45,198 nucleotides of DNA, taken from positions 1-45,198 of the forward strand of contig NZ_JADYVD010000058.1 in assembly GCF_020193575.1 (NCBI RefSeq). Direction: 5' to 3'. The position numbers and the translations under genes are program-made. The notes below the pieces were generated by a model, which saw only the letters and a program-made list of their open reading frames with translations, ran no database searches and was not told where the DNA came from. Shown here one piece after another: positions 32,629-40,456 of this stretch (position 1 is the stretch's first letter; each line of letters opens with the position of its first letter). The DNA comes from Ensifer sp. IC4062. Lineage in GTDB: Bacteria; Pseudomonadota; Alphaproteobacteria; Rhizobiales; Rhizobiaceae.

Positions 32629-33234
32629 TCAGGCGTGGCCGGCGTCCGTGGAAAGCATCGCGGAGCTGACGCCCATCAGCTCAAGCGCCCGGTCATATTT
32701 CTCCTCCAAGGCGCGGTCGAAGATGAGTTCCTCGCGCGCAGGGCACGTCAGCCAGCCATTCTGAGCGATCTCGTTCTCAAGCTGGCCGGGCCCCCATCCT
32801 GCATAACCAAGCAGCATCGTCGCCTTGAGGGGTCCCTCGCCGCGCGAAATGGCTCGGACGATATCAAGCGTCGCCGTCAGGCAGATGTCATCGCTGACAG
32901 GAATACTGGAGTCGCTCAGATAATCGTCGGAATGCAGCACGAAGCCGCGACCGGTCTCGACAGGACCACCCGCCTGAATCTGAAAATCCCGTGTCGTCGC
33001 GGGCAGGCGGATTGCCTCCTCCTCATCAAGGATCTGCAGATGTAAGAGGACATCCGGGAAGGTCAGCCGTTGGGGCCGGTTTAGGACGAATCCCATCGCC
33101 CCGTCCTCGGAATGGGCGCAGACGAAAATGACTGTGCGGGCAAAATTAGCATCGAACATGCTCGGCATGGCGATCAGGAATTGACCGTCAAGGAAACCAC
33201 GTTCGCGTGTCTTGTGCAGCACTGTTGTCGCCAT
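32629..33234 (-). CDS. YqgE/AlgH family protein (DUF179)
   Basis: 201 residues, AlgH/UPF0301 family. Conserved: FLDGQFLIAMPSMFDANFARTV, GAMGFVLNRPQ, GGPVETGRGFVLHSDDY and LLGYAGWGPGQLENEIAQNGWL. It is a cytosolic protein; the family was named for alginate regulation in Pseudomonas, but its biochemical role remains unclear. It is convergent with the EAL protein (35 bases apart) and divergent from the DsbD-like gene (165 bases). No obvious Shine-Dalgarno precedes the ATG. Confidence 0.94.
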   Translation of the reverse strand: MATTVLHKTRERGFLDGQFLIAMPSMFDANFARTVIFVCAHSEDGAMGFVLNRPQRLTFPDVLLHLQILDEEEAIRLPATTRDFQIQAGGPVETGRGFVLHSDDYLSDSSIPVSDDICLTATLDIVRAISRGEGPLKATMLLGYAGWGPGQLENEIAQNGWLTCPAREELIFDRALEEKYDRALELMGVSSAMLSTDAGHA

Positions 33235-33399
33235 AATGGGTATAGCCTATCAATTCGCCACGAAATGAAAAGCGCCTCTACGTGGCGGCTGCGAAAATTT
33301 GCACGCACGAGGCTCCCGCGTGCCGATCAAGCGATTATGATCGCTGGCGTAGGCACGGGCGGCTGGCGGCACGGGCCGAAGAGCGCTAATGCTTAGCCC

Positions 33400-34248
33400 A
33401 TGACCAAGCGCCTCACAGAAGAGAAGATGGCCCAATGCGTCGCTGCGGCAAGTCTTCTGTTCTTATTTTTTCTTCCTGGCAAATTGTATGCGGCCACCAG
33501 CGAATGGGTGACGGCGGCCGGTGGCGCCATCCGTCTCGTCGCCGCGCAGCCCGAAGCCGACGGCACTATTCCGGCTATCCTCGAAGTCAAGCTCAAGCCC
33601 GGCTGGAAGACCTACTGGCGCGATCCGGGGGCAAGCGGAATCCCCCCACAGATTACGCTGGATCCGTCTTCTGGCGTTGTTCTGGAGGGCATCGATTTCC
33701 CGGCACCGAAAACCTTCGGCGAGGGAGCGGGCCGTTATGTCGGGTATGACACTCCCGTCACCTTCCCGTTGACGCTGAAGAGAACACGGGGCGATGGCGA
33801 CCTCGCCATCCGCGCGTCCGTCTTCCTCGGCATCTGCGAGGACATCTGTATCCCGGTTCAAGGCGAACTGAACCTTGTCCTGAAGAAGGGCGAGTTCGAT
33901 AATCCGCTCGACGGAGCACGCATCGCCGATGCCGTGGCCGCACTGCCGCAAGCCCCGTCGAGCGATTTCAACGTCGCCACAGCAAGCTTCGATGCAGAGG
34001 CAGGAGCAATCAGGCTCCGCCTTCAATTGCCTCCGGAGGCAAAGTCTGGACAGCCGGATCTCTTTCTCGCCGGCCCCTCCGGCATGAGCTTCGGCAAGCC
34101 GGCTTTCGGAGCTGAAACGGGCGTTCAGCGCACGGCGGACATTCCGGTCACGTTCTCCGGCAAGGACAAGGACATCAAGGGAAAGCCGATTGCGCTAACT
34201 GTGCGCGCCGGCGGCCGCAGCATGGAAACGACCCTTGCCTTTGATTGA
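33400..34248 (+). CDS. Periplasmic DsbD N-terminal-domain-like protein
   Basis: 282 residues. The signal peptide (MTKRLTEEKMAQCVAAASLL onward, cleavage near KLYAA) is followed by a beta-rich domain like DsbD-alpha/ScsB N-terminal domains: LEVKLKPGWKTYWRDPGASGIPP, FPAPKTFGEGAGRYVGYDTPVTFPL and the redox pair C146-EDI-C150 in LGICEDICIPVQGEL. It lacks the membrane and thioredoxin domains of DsbD, so it is a free-standing periplasmic disulfide carrier. ATG 33427 is an alternative start, but 33400 supplies the positive charges of the signal. It precedes a peroxiredoxin gene by 73 bases on the same strand, suggesting a link to oxidative stress. Confidence 0.85.
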   Translation: MTKRLTEEKMAQCVAAASLLFLFFLPGKLYAATSEWVTAAGGAIRLVAAQPEADGTIPAILEVKLKPGWKTYWRDPGASGIPPQITLDPSSGVVLEGIDFPAPKTFGEGAGRYVGYDTPVTFPLTLKRTRGDGDLAIRASVFLGICEDICIPVQGELNLVLKKGEFDNPLDGARIADAVAALPQAPSSDFNVATASFDAEAGAIRLRLQLPPEAKSGQPDLFLAGPSGMSFGKPAFGAETGVQRTADIPVTFSGKDKDIKGKPIALTVRAGGRSMETTLAFD

Positions 34249-34321
34249 CGGCGTCCTATAGTCCCTCACGCGTTCGGTCGCTCCCACCGCACCGAACTTC
34301 GCTCATATCAGGGAGAGAACC

Positions 34322-34807
34322 GTGACTATTTCCGTCGGAGACAAGCTGCCCACCGCAACCTTCAAGGAAAAGACCGCCGACGGCCCGGTCGAAGTGACGA
34401 CGGATGAGCTGTTCAAGGGCAAGCGTGTCGTTCTCTTTGCCGTACCAGGTGCCTTCACGCCGACCTGCTCGCTCAACCACCTTCCCGGCTATCTCGAAAA
34501 TCGCGACGCGATCCTTGCCCGCGGCGTGGACGACATTGCCGTGGTCGCAGTCAACGACCTGCACGTCATGGGCGCCTGGGCAACCGCGTCCGGCGGCGTG
34601 GGAAAGATCCACTTCCTCTCGGACTGGAACGCCGCCTTCACCAAGGCGCTCGGCATGGATATCGATCTTTCTGCCGGCACGCTCGGCATCCGCTCGAAGC
34701 GCTACTCGATGCTGGTCGAAGACGGGGTGGTGAAGACACTGAACGTCGAGGAGAGCCCGGGCCAGGCGACTGTTTCCGGTGCCGCGACCATGCTGGAACA
34801 GCTTTGA
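34322..34807 (+). CDS. Peroxiredoxin, Prx5 type, 1-Cys
   Basis: 161 residues, Prx5/AhpC-TSA superfamily. It reduces peroxides through peroxidatic Cys49 in VPGAFTPTCS; this is the only Cys, so it works as a 1-Cys enzyme needing an external thiol such as glutathione or glutaredoxin. Further family parts: DDIAVVAVNDLHVMGAWA, KIHFLSDWNAAFTKALGM and GIRSKRYSMLVEDGVV. The start is a GTG with GGGAGAG upstream. The gene ends at a hairpin terminator that runs into the tail of rnhA. Confidence 0.95.
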   Translation: MTISVGDKLPTATFKEKTADGPVEVTTDELFKGKRVVLFAVPGAFTPTCSLNHLPGYLENRDAILARGVDDIAVVAVNDLHVMGAWATASGGVGKIHFLSDWNAAFTKALGMDIDLSAGTLGIRSKRYSMLVEDGVVKTLNVEESPGQATVSGAATMLEQL

Positions 34808-34829
34808 AAGCTGACAATCGAGAGAATTG

Positions 34830-34854
34830 AACGGGCCGGAATGGCCCGTTTTTT
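34830..34854 (+). terminator. Terminator of the peroxiredoxin gene, overlapping the rnhA stop
   Basis: AACGGGCC (34830-34837), loop GGAAT, GGCCCGTT (34843-34850), then TTTT. The T-run continues into the rnhA stop codon (34853-34855, TAA on -), so the same hairpin may also stop the long minus-strand transcript, although that side has a poorer T-tract (CAATTC). Confidence 0.85.
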
Positions 34855-35314
34855 ATAAGGCGATATCAGAGCGGCGCGTTTTCTTGAACGGCTCCATGCC
34901 CTTGCGCGCGAGTTCGTCCGCACGTTCGTTTTCGGGGTGTCCGGCATGGCCCTTGACCCAGTGCCAGGTCACCTTGTGGCGCCCTCTCGCCTCATCGAGC
35001 GCCTGCCAAAGCTCGCCATTCTTCACCGGCTTTTTGTCTCCGGTCTTCCAGCCGTTGCGCTTCCAGCCGTGAATCCACTTCGAGATGCCGTCCATGACGT
35101 ATTTGCTGTCGGTATGAAGATCGACCTCGCAAGGCTGTTTCAACGCGTTCAGCGCCGAGATCGCGGCAAGTAGTTCCATGCGGTTGTTGGTCGTCTCGGC
35201 CTCGCCACCGGACATTTCCTTCTCGACGTCGCCATAGCGTAGCACTGCACCCCAGCCGCCTGGGCCGGGATTTCCCGAGCAGGCGCCATCTGTAAAGATG
35301 TCGACGTGCTTCAT
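34853..35314 (-). CDS. rnhA: Ribonuclease HI
   Basis: 153 residues, usual RNase HI size. It cleaves RNA in RNA-DNA hybrids. The four acidic catalytic residues are visible: D9 in IFTDGACSGNPGPGGWG, E47 in NNRMELLAAI, D69 in LHTDSKYV, and the Asp in NERADELARKG; His of VKGHAGHPENE is also present. The ATG at 35314 overlaps the thrB TGA (ATGA), so translation is coupled. It is the last gene of the long minus-strand block. Confidence 0.96.
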   Translation of the reverse strand: MKHVDIFTDGACSGNPGPGGWGAVLRYGDVEKEMSGGEAETTNNRMELLAAISALNALKQPCEVDLHTDSKYVMDGISKWIHGWKRNGWKTGDKKPVKNGELWQALDEARGRHKVTWHWVKGHAGHPENERADELARKGMEPFKKTRRSDIAL

Positions 35315-36291
35315 GCCGATGCCTCTTGGCGCGTGAGACCGTATTCGGCGCTGGACAGGATGGCGCGATGGAAGCGGATCTTCGTCAGATACTCGAGCGG
35401 ATCCTTCTTCACCACCAGCGCGCCGGGCGGCGTCATCAGCCAGTCGTAGAGGCGGGTCAGGAAGAAGCGCAGGGCGGACCCCCGTGCGAGCAACGGCAGG
35501 GCCGCCACTTCTTCCGCCGTCAGCCTGCGTACACTCTGGTAGCCCGCCAGCAGCGCCATGCCCTTGGTGATATTGTAGGAGCCGTTCTTTTCGAAGCACC
35601 AGGAATTCAGGCAGACGGCGACGTCATAGGCGAGGAAATCGTTGCAGGCGAAATAGAAATCGATGAGGCCCGATAGGCGATCGCCAAGGAAAAAGACGTT
35701 GTCCGGAAAGAGATCCGCATGAATAACGCCTTCTGGCAGGTTCTTCGGCCATCGTGCCTCCAGATAGCTTAGCTCGGCGGCGATCTCATCCCTCAGGCCG
35801 GCCTGCACCTCATCGGCACGCGCCTCCGAGTTCTGCCAGAGCGGACGCCAGCCAGCAACCGAGAGCGCGTTGGCACGCTTCAAAGGAAAATCCTGGCCGG
35901 CGACATGCATGGCCGCGAGTGCGCGGCCGACCTCACGGCAATGCTGCGCCTCGGGCTTTCTCAACCACATGCCTTCGAGGAAAGAGATCACGGCGGCCGG
36001 ACGGCCGGACAGTTCTCCCAGAAGCTCGCCGTCCGCCCGCGGCAATGGCAGCGGGCAGGATAGTCCCCGTGCGGCCAGATGGTGCATCAGACCAAGGAAG
36101 AACGGTAGATCGTCCGCGTTCACACGCTTTTCGTAAAGCGTGAGAATATAGGAGCCCTTGGTGGTGTGGAGGAGGAAGTTCGAGTTTTCGACCCCTTCCG
36201 CAATGCCCTTGTAGGAGGTCAGGGCACCCACGTCATAGGCTGCCAGAAAACGGATCAGATCGTCTTCCGTGATGTCGGTATAAACTGCCAA
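35311..36291 (-). CDS. thrB: Homoserine kinase, APH-fold type
   Basis: 326 residues, the aminoglycoside-phosphotransferase-fold ThrB of proteobacteria rather than the GHMP type. It phosphorylates homoserine on the way to threonine (thrC lies at 26100). Motifs: YKGIAEGVENSNFLLHTTKGSYILTLYEKR (N-lobe, catalytic Lys region), GVIHADLFPDNVFF (catalytic HxDxxxxN) and GLIDFYFACND (metal-binding DFY). The start is TTG 36291: the family begins MAVYTDITEDDL and no ATG is available. It follows ispH at 69 bases. Confidence 0.95.
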   Translation of the reverse strand: MAVYTDITEDDLIRFLAAYDVGALTSYKGIAEGVENSNFLLHTTKGSYILTLYEKRVNADDLPFFLGLMHHLAARGLSCPLPLPRADGELLGELSGRPAAVISFLEGMWLRKPEAQHCREVGRALAAMHVAGQDFPLKRANALSVAGWRPLWQNSEARADEVQAGLRDEIAAELSYLEARWPKNLPEGVIHADLFPDNVFFLGDRLSGLIDFYFACNDFLAYDVAVCLNSWCFEKNGSYNITKGMALLAGYQSVRRLTAEEVAALPLLARGSALRFFLTRLYDWLMTPPGALVVKKDPLEYLTKIRFHRAILSSAEYGLTRQEASA

Positions 36292-36360
36292 GGTTCGCCA
36301 CTTTCAGAAAACGCAGGTCGAGTAGTTGGAGCAGGCCGCGGGCGGAAGACCACGCCTTGA

Positions 36361-37371
36361 TTATTCGCCGTTGACGAAGGCCATGTCGGCAGCGGTCAAT
36401 TCGACGTGGCGGAGCTCCCGATTGACGAGGAAGTTCTCATTTTCCTCGACCGTATCGGCAAGCTCTACTGCGGCATCGTAACGCTCGCGGAACGCCTCGA
36501 TGATTTCGTTGACGATGACTTCGGGCGCAGACGCGCCGGCGGACAAGCCGACCGTAGAGATGTCCCCGATCGCTTCCCAGTCGATTTCCGACGCGCGCTG
36601 GACCAGAACCGATTTCTTGGCGCCGGCCCTCAGCGCCACTTCGACGAGGCGCTTGGAATTGGACGAATTCGGCGCGCCGACGATCAGGAACAGGTCGCAG
36701 CCGGGCGCCGCCTGCTTTACCGCTTCCTGGCGATTCGTGGTCGCGTAGCAGATCGAATCTGCCGCCGGCGCAGTGAGGTTAGGGAAGCGCTCGTGCAGCC
36801 GCTTGATGACGCCGGCGGTGTCGTCAACCGACAGCGTCGTCTGGGTTACGAATCCGAGATTATCGGGGTCCGGCGGCACGTAGACGTCCGCGTCTTCGAC
36901 GGTCTCGACAAGCGACACGGCGCCCTCGGGGAGTTGCCCCATCGTGCCGATGACCTCCGGGTGCCCGGCATGACCGATGAGCACGACATGGCGTCCCAGC
37001 CGGTGGTGACGCATCGCCTGCTTGTGCACCTTCGAAACAAGCGGGCAGGTAGCGTCGAGATAAAAGAGATTGCGCGCGTCCGCATCCGCCGGCACGGACT
37101 TCGGCACGCCATGGGCCGAAAAGACCACCGGCTGCTTGCGATGCTCCGGCGGGATCTCGTTCAGCTCCTCGACGAAGATCGCACCCTTAGCCTCAAGCCC
37201 CTCGACAACATAACGGTTGTGCACGATTTCGTGGCGGACATAGACCGGCGCGCCGAACTCTTTCAACGCCAGAACGACGATCTGGATCGCCCGATCGACG
37301 CCGGCGCAGAAGCCACGCGGGCCGCAGAGGCGAATGGTAACCGGAGATTTTGCTGCCGCGGATGAGGCCAT
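36361..37371 (-). CDS. ispH: 4-hydroxy-3-methylbut-2-enyl diphosphate reductase
   Basis: 336 residues. The last enzyme of the MEP isoprenoid pathway, giving IPP and DMAPP at a [4Fe-4S] cluster. Cluster cysteines: C22 in GPRGFCAGVDRAIQ, C109 in LDATCPLVSKVHKQ and C208 in DSICYATTNRQEAV; also SAHGVP and the GAPNSSNSKRL loop. Isoprenoids feed heme O side-chain synthesis by CtaB (farnesyl diphosphate), which may explain its place behind the oxidase genes. The gap to the SURF1 gene is 161 bases, so it may have its own promoter. No clear Shine-Dalgarno precedes the ATG. Confidence 0.96.
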   Translation of the reverse strand: MASSAAAKSPVTIRLCGPRGFCAGVDRAIQIVVLALKEFGAPVYVRHEIVHNRYVVEGLEAKGAIFVEELNEIPPEHRKQPVVFSAHGVPKSVPADADARNLFYLDATCPLVSKVHKQAMRHHRLGRHVVLIGHAGHPEVIGTMGQLPEGAVSLVETVEDADVYVPPDPDNLGFVTQTTLSVDDTAGVIKRLHERFPNLTAPAADSICYATTNRQEAVKQAAPGCDLFLIVGAPNSSNSKRLVEVALRAGAKKSVLVQRASEIDWEAIGDISTVGLSAGASAPEVIVNEIIEAFRERYDAAVELADTVEENENFLVNRELRHVELTAADMAFVNGE

Positions 37372-37532
37372 GAGTCACAAAAACGGTAGAACAGACAAGG
37401 GCGAACATAGCCGGGCTACCCCGGCCATGCGCCATATATAGCGGCAACAGCAATGCACACAAGAAAGAACACCTTCAACCGAGCAAATGCCGTGCCCCGC
37501 TTGCAAAGATCGACTGCGCCTCATGTCCGGGA

Positions 37533-38321
37533 TCAGACGTCGGAAGGTGCATTTTCCCGGGTGGGCTGCAGTGTGCGGCGATAAAAGAAAACGCCACTTA
37601 CGGCCACCAGCGCGGCCGCAAGGCCGTACCATGTAAGAGCATATTGCAAGTGGTTGTTCGGCAGATCGAATTGCGTGACGCCGCCGATCGGGAGACCGCC
37701 GGGATTTGCGGAGGCATCGGCGTCCACGAAGAACGAAACCACCCGATCGGTCGGAATGCCGGCCGCGCCCGCCATGGCGTCGAGATCCTTCCAATAAAAA
37801 ATGTTCTTGGCGATGTCGTTATCGGGAACGAGAGAGGAAGGCTTTTCGGAAAGTCTCGGACGGGCAAGCCCGTTCACCGTTACCGCTCCGGCAACCTGCC
37901 CTTCCGGGCGAGTCGATGCGTCCTTCTTCTCGAACGGCACGAAGCCACGGTTGACAAAAAGGGCGCGGCCATCTTCGAGCATCAGCGGGGTGAAGACATA
38001 GTAGCCGGTGCGACCTCCATGGGTGGCGAAAAAATGGCGTTCCCTGCCGTGATCGTAGATGCCCGAGACACGAACGGTGCGGTAGTCGATGTCCTCGCCA
38101 GCAGCAGCCATCACCTCGATTTTCTTGAGCGAGACCGGTGGAGCCGTGCGCCGCTCCGCGATCGCAGTCAGCAGTCCTTCCTTCCACTGAAGCCGCTGTA
38201 CCTGCCACGTGCCGAGCGACACGAGCACGCCAAAGGCCGCGACCACCAGGAAAATGCCGACAATCTTGCCGATGCGGCCGCGCGCGGCCGGCTTGCGCTC
38301 CTCAACCACGGTCAATCTCAC
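37533..38321 (-). CDS. SURF1 family cytochrome oxidase assembly protein
   Basis: 262 residues, SURF1/Shy1 family. Two membrane helices (about 20-40 and 225-250) flank a large periplasmic domain. Typical parts: LGTWQVQRLQWKEGLL, YDHGRERHFFATHGGRTGYYVFTPL, LFVNRGFVPFEKKD and the C-terminal NNHLQYALTWYGLAAALV. It helps insert heme a into subunit I. The start is a GTG at 38321 overlapping the end of the DUF983 gene by 20 bases; TTG 38315 and GTG 38309 are alternatives. It lies in the aa3 oxidase block. Confidence 0.93.
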   Translation of the reverse strand: MRLTVVEERKPAARGRIGKIVGIFLVVAAFGVLVSLGTWQVQRLQWKEGLLTAIAERRTAPPVSLKKIEVMAAAGEDIDYRTVRVSGIYDHGRERHFFATHGGRTGYYVFTPLMLEDGRALFVNRGFVPFEKKDASTRPEGQVAGAVTVNGLARPRLSEKPSSLVPDNDIAKNIFYWKDLDAMAGAAGIPTDRVVSFFVDADASANPGGLPIGGVTQFDLPNNHLQYALTWYGLAAALVAVSGVFFYRRTLQPTRENAPSDV

Positions 38322-38685
38322 CCGGACGCGCGCTGTTGCGATATTGTAGATTGATCAGCATGCCCTTCAGCATCCGTGTCAGAGCGAGGCTAAGGATCAT
38401 CGCGAGCGGTATCCAGAGCAGGAAATGCAGCCACAGCGGCGGATTGACGTTGACCTCCATCCACAGCGCCGCGCCAACGACGATGAAGCCAACGATCAGG
38501 ATGACGAAGACCACTGGCCCGTCGCCGGAATCGGCGAAGCGATAGTCGAGTTCGCAGTTGCTGCAAGCCGGGCGCAGTTTCAGGAACCCATCGAAAAGCT
38601 GACCCTGGCCGCAGCGCGGGCAGTGCCCCTTGATACCGGTCAAGATCGGATCGACCGGCGGATAGAGCGCCTTGTCGTCAGTCAT
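38302..38685 (-). CDS. DUF983 zinc-ribbon membrane protein
   Basis: 127 residues, DUF983 family. An N-terminal zinc ribbon (CPRCGQGQLFDGF, then CSNCELDY) is followed by two membrane helices (about 58-77 and 83-105). It commonly sits next to cytochrome oxidase genes in alphaproteobacteria, so a role in oxidase assembly or metal supply is likely but unproven. It lies between ctaE (73-base gap) and the SURF1 gene (overlap). Confidence 0.9.
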   Translation of the reverse strand: MTDDKALYPPVDPILTGIKGHCPRCGQGQLFDGFLKLRPACSNCELDYRFADSGDGPVVFVILIVGFIVVGAALWMEVNVNPPLWLHFLLWIPLAMILSLALTRMLKGMLINLQYRNSARPGEIDRG

Positions 38686-38758
38686 TGCTCAACCTCCAAA
38701 TGCAAGGGGCGGCCGCATTCCGCAGACCGCCCCGAATTCAGTACAGCTTCGCCGGCTG

Positions 38759-39637
38759 TTAGCCGTGGGCGACCGGCGCACCCCAGCTGCCCCAGATATA
38801 GATGGAGAAGAAGAGGAACAGCCAGACCACGTCAACGAAGTGCCAGTACCAGGCAGCCGCCTCGAGGCCAAAATGCTGCTTCGGGGTGAAGTCACCACGT
38901 ATCGCCCGCAACAGGCAGACCAGCAGGAAGATCGTGCCGACCAGTACGTGGAAACCGTGGAAGCCGGTCGCCATGAAGAAGGTTGCGCCGTAGATCGAGT
39001 CCCGGAAGGCGAACGGCGCGTGCGCATATTCGTAGGCCTGCACGCAGGAGAACAGGACGCCGAGCAGAACCGTCAGCGTCAGGCCGGAAACCAGACCCTT
39101 GCGGTCATTGTGCAGCAGGGCGTGGTGCGCCCAGGTAACGGTGGTGCCGGACAGCAGCAGGATGACGGTGTTGTAGAGCGGCAGGTGCCAGGGATCGAGG
39201 ACCTCGATCCCCTTCGGTGGCCAGACGCCGCCGGTGTAGGTCGTGCGCGCGGCCTGGATCGCTTCGCCTGGGAAGAGACTTGCGTCGAAGAATGCCCAGA
39301 ACCAGGCTACGAAGAACATCACCTCCGAGGCGATGAACATGATCATGCCATAGCGCAGGTGCAGTGACACGACCCGAGTGTGATGCCCCTCATGCGCTTC
39401 CTTGATCGTATCCGACCACCAGCCGAACATGGTGTAGAGCACGAGCGCCAGGCCGATGAAGAAGACCCAGGGATTGGCGAGCTCCGCACCGAACAGCTTG
39501 AACGAGCCACCGGCGACAAAGCGCATGAAGCCAACGCCGCCCAAAGCCATGATGAAGGCGCCGATGGAGGCGAGCAGCGGCCACGGGCTCGGGTCTATGA
39601 TGTGGTAGTCATGATTCTTCTGATGCGCATCGGCCAT
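38759..39637 (-). CDS. ctaE: Cytochrome c oxidase subunit III
   Basis: 292 residues, seven predicted helices, full length. Signatures: PSPWPLLASIGAFIMALGGVGF, GMIMFIASEVMFFVAWFWAFFDAS, TGVWPPKGIEVLDP, GTTVTWAHHALLHND and the ending WHFVDVVWLFLFFSIYIWGSWG. It stabilises proton pumping by subunit I and binds lipids. It follows ctaG at 64 bases. Confidence 0.97.
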   Translation of the reverse strand: MADAHQKNHDYHIIDPSPWPLLASIGAFIMALGGVGFMRFVAGGSFKLFGAELANPWVFFIGLALVLYTMFGWWSDTIKEAHEGHHTRVVSLHLRYGMIMFIASEVMFFVAWFWAFFDASLFPGEAIQAARTTYTGGVWPPKGIEVLDPWHLPLYNTVILLLSGTTVTWAHHALLHNDRKGLVSGLTLTVLLGVLFSCVQAYEYAHAPFAFRDSIYGATFFMATGFHGFHVLVGTIFLLVCLLRAIRGDFTPKQHFGLEAAAWYWHFVDVVWLFLFFSIYIWGSWGAPVAHG

Positions 39638-39701
39638 GTCAGTAATCCCCGATAGGTCTTTCTCGTGTCGCCCGCCCGGCGTAGCCGAAACGGGCCCTGT
39701 G

Positions 39702-40304
39702 TCAAAGTTTGTTCTGAGCTTCCCCCGCCTTAGCCTTCACCTCAGCGAGCGGCTTGGACGGCTCGCGCGGGTAGAAGGTGTAGGAAAGCGTAAGTGTCTT
39801 GATGCCCTTGGTCTCGACCGCCTTGACGATCTCCGGATCGACAAAGAAGACGACCGGCATCTCCAGCTCTTCGCCCGGCTGGAGGGTCGTTTCCGTGAAG
39901 CAGAAACATTGCACCTTGTTGAAATAGGCGCCTGCTGCCATCGGTGTCACGTTGAAGGTCGCTTGACCGGTCGTCGGCTTCGACGACAGGTTCTTCGCCC
40001 GATAGCTGACCTGCACCGTTTCGCCGATCCTGACGTCGATGTAGCGCTGGACGGGCTTGAAGTCCCAGGTCAGGCCCGACGTGTTGGCGTCGAAGGTAAC
40101 CTTGACCTTCTCGTCGAGAATGATGTCCGAGGCCTGCTCGACCCGCTGCGTCGTGCCATTATAGCCCGTCACCCGGCAGAACATGTCGTAAAGCGGCACT
40201 GCGGCATAAGCCATGCCCACCATGCCGGCCACGAAGGCAATGCAGGTGCCGACGATCACGCCGTTTGCGCGCTCTTTCCGGGCCGACTGCTGGGTGTTGG
40301 TCAT
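39702..40304 (-). CDS. ctaG: Cytochrome c oxidase assembly protein CtaG (Cox11)
   Basis: 200 residues, Cox11 family. One N-terminal membrane helix (about 16-38), then a periplasmic immunoglobulin-like domain that delivers copper to the CuB site of subunit I. The copper-binding CFCF motif appears in VQCFCFTETTLQPGEELEMPV, with the conserved VFFVDPEI after it and DMFCRVTGYNG before it. The start is ATG 40304 with GAGG upstream; a TTG at 40319 is less likely. It is 11 bases after coxF. Confidence 0.95.
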   Translation of the reverse strand: MTNTQQSARKERANGVIVGTCIAFVAGMVGMAYAAVPLYDMFCRVTGYNGTTQRVEQASDIILDEKVKVTFDANTSGLTWDFKPVQRYIDVRIGETVQVSYRAKNLSSKPTTGQATFNVTPMAAGAYFNKVQCFCFTETTLQPGEELEMPVVFFVDPEIVKAVETKGIKTLTLSYTFYPREPSKPLAEVKAKAGEAQNKL

Positions 40305-40315
40305 GCGCGGCGTCC

Positions 40316-40456
40316 TCAATGGACCATGCCGTTGCCGAATTTTATCAGCGTGACGACATAGAAAAGTGCGACGAGGCCGGCGAGTACGAGACCAAGGGCG
40401 ATGTTGCGGCTGCGCCGCGACTTGCGCTGTGAGTCGCTGAGTTTGACGGTTTCCAT
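40316..40456 (-). CDS. coxF: CoxF small membrane protein
   Basis: 46 residues: METVKLSDSQRKSRRSRN, a single membrane helix (about 19-40, IALGLVLAGLVALFYVVTLI) and a short tail KFGNGMVH. It matches the small CoxF proteins found between ctaB and ctaG in Rhizobiales oxidase operons. The ATG overlaps the ctaB TGA (TGATG), indicating translational coupling. It is possibly an assembly factor or small subunit; the function is unproven. Confidence 0.9.
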   Translation of the reverse strand: METVKLSDSQRKSRRSRNIALGLVLAGLVALFYVVTLIKFGNGMVH

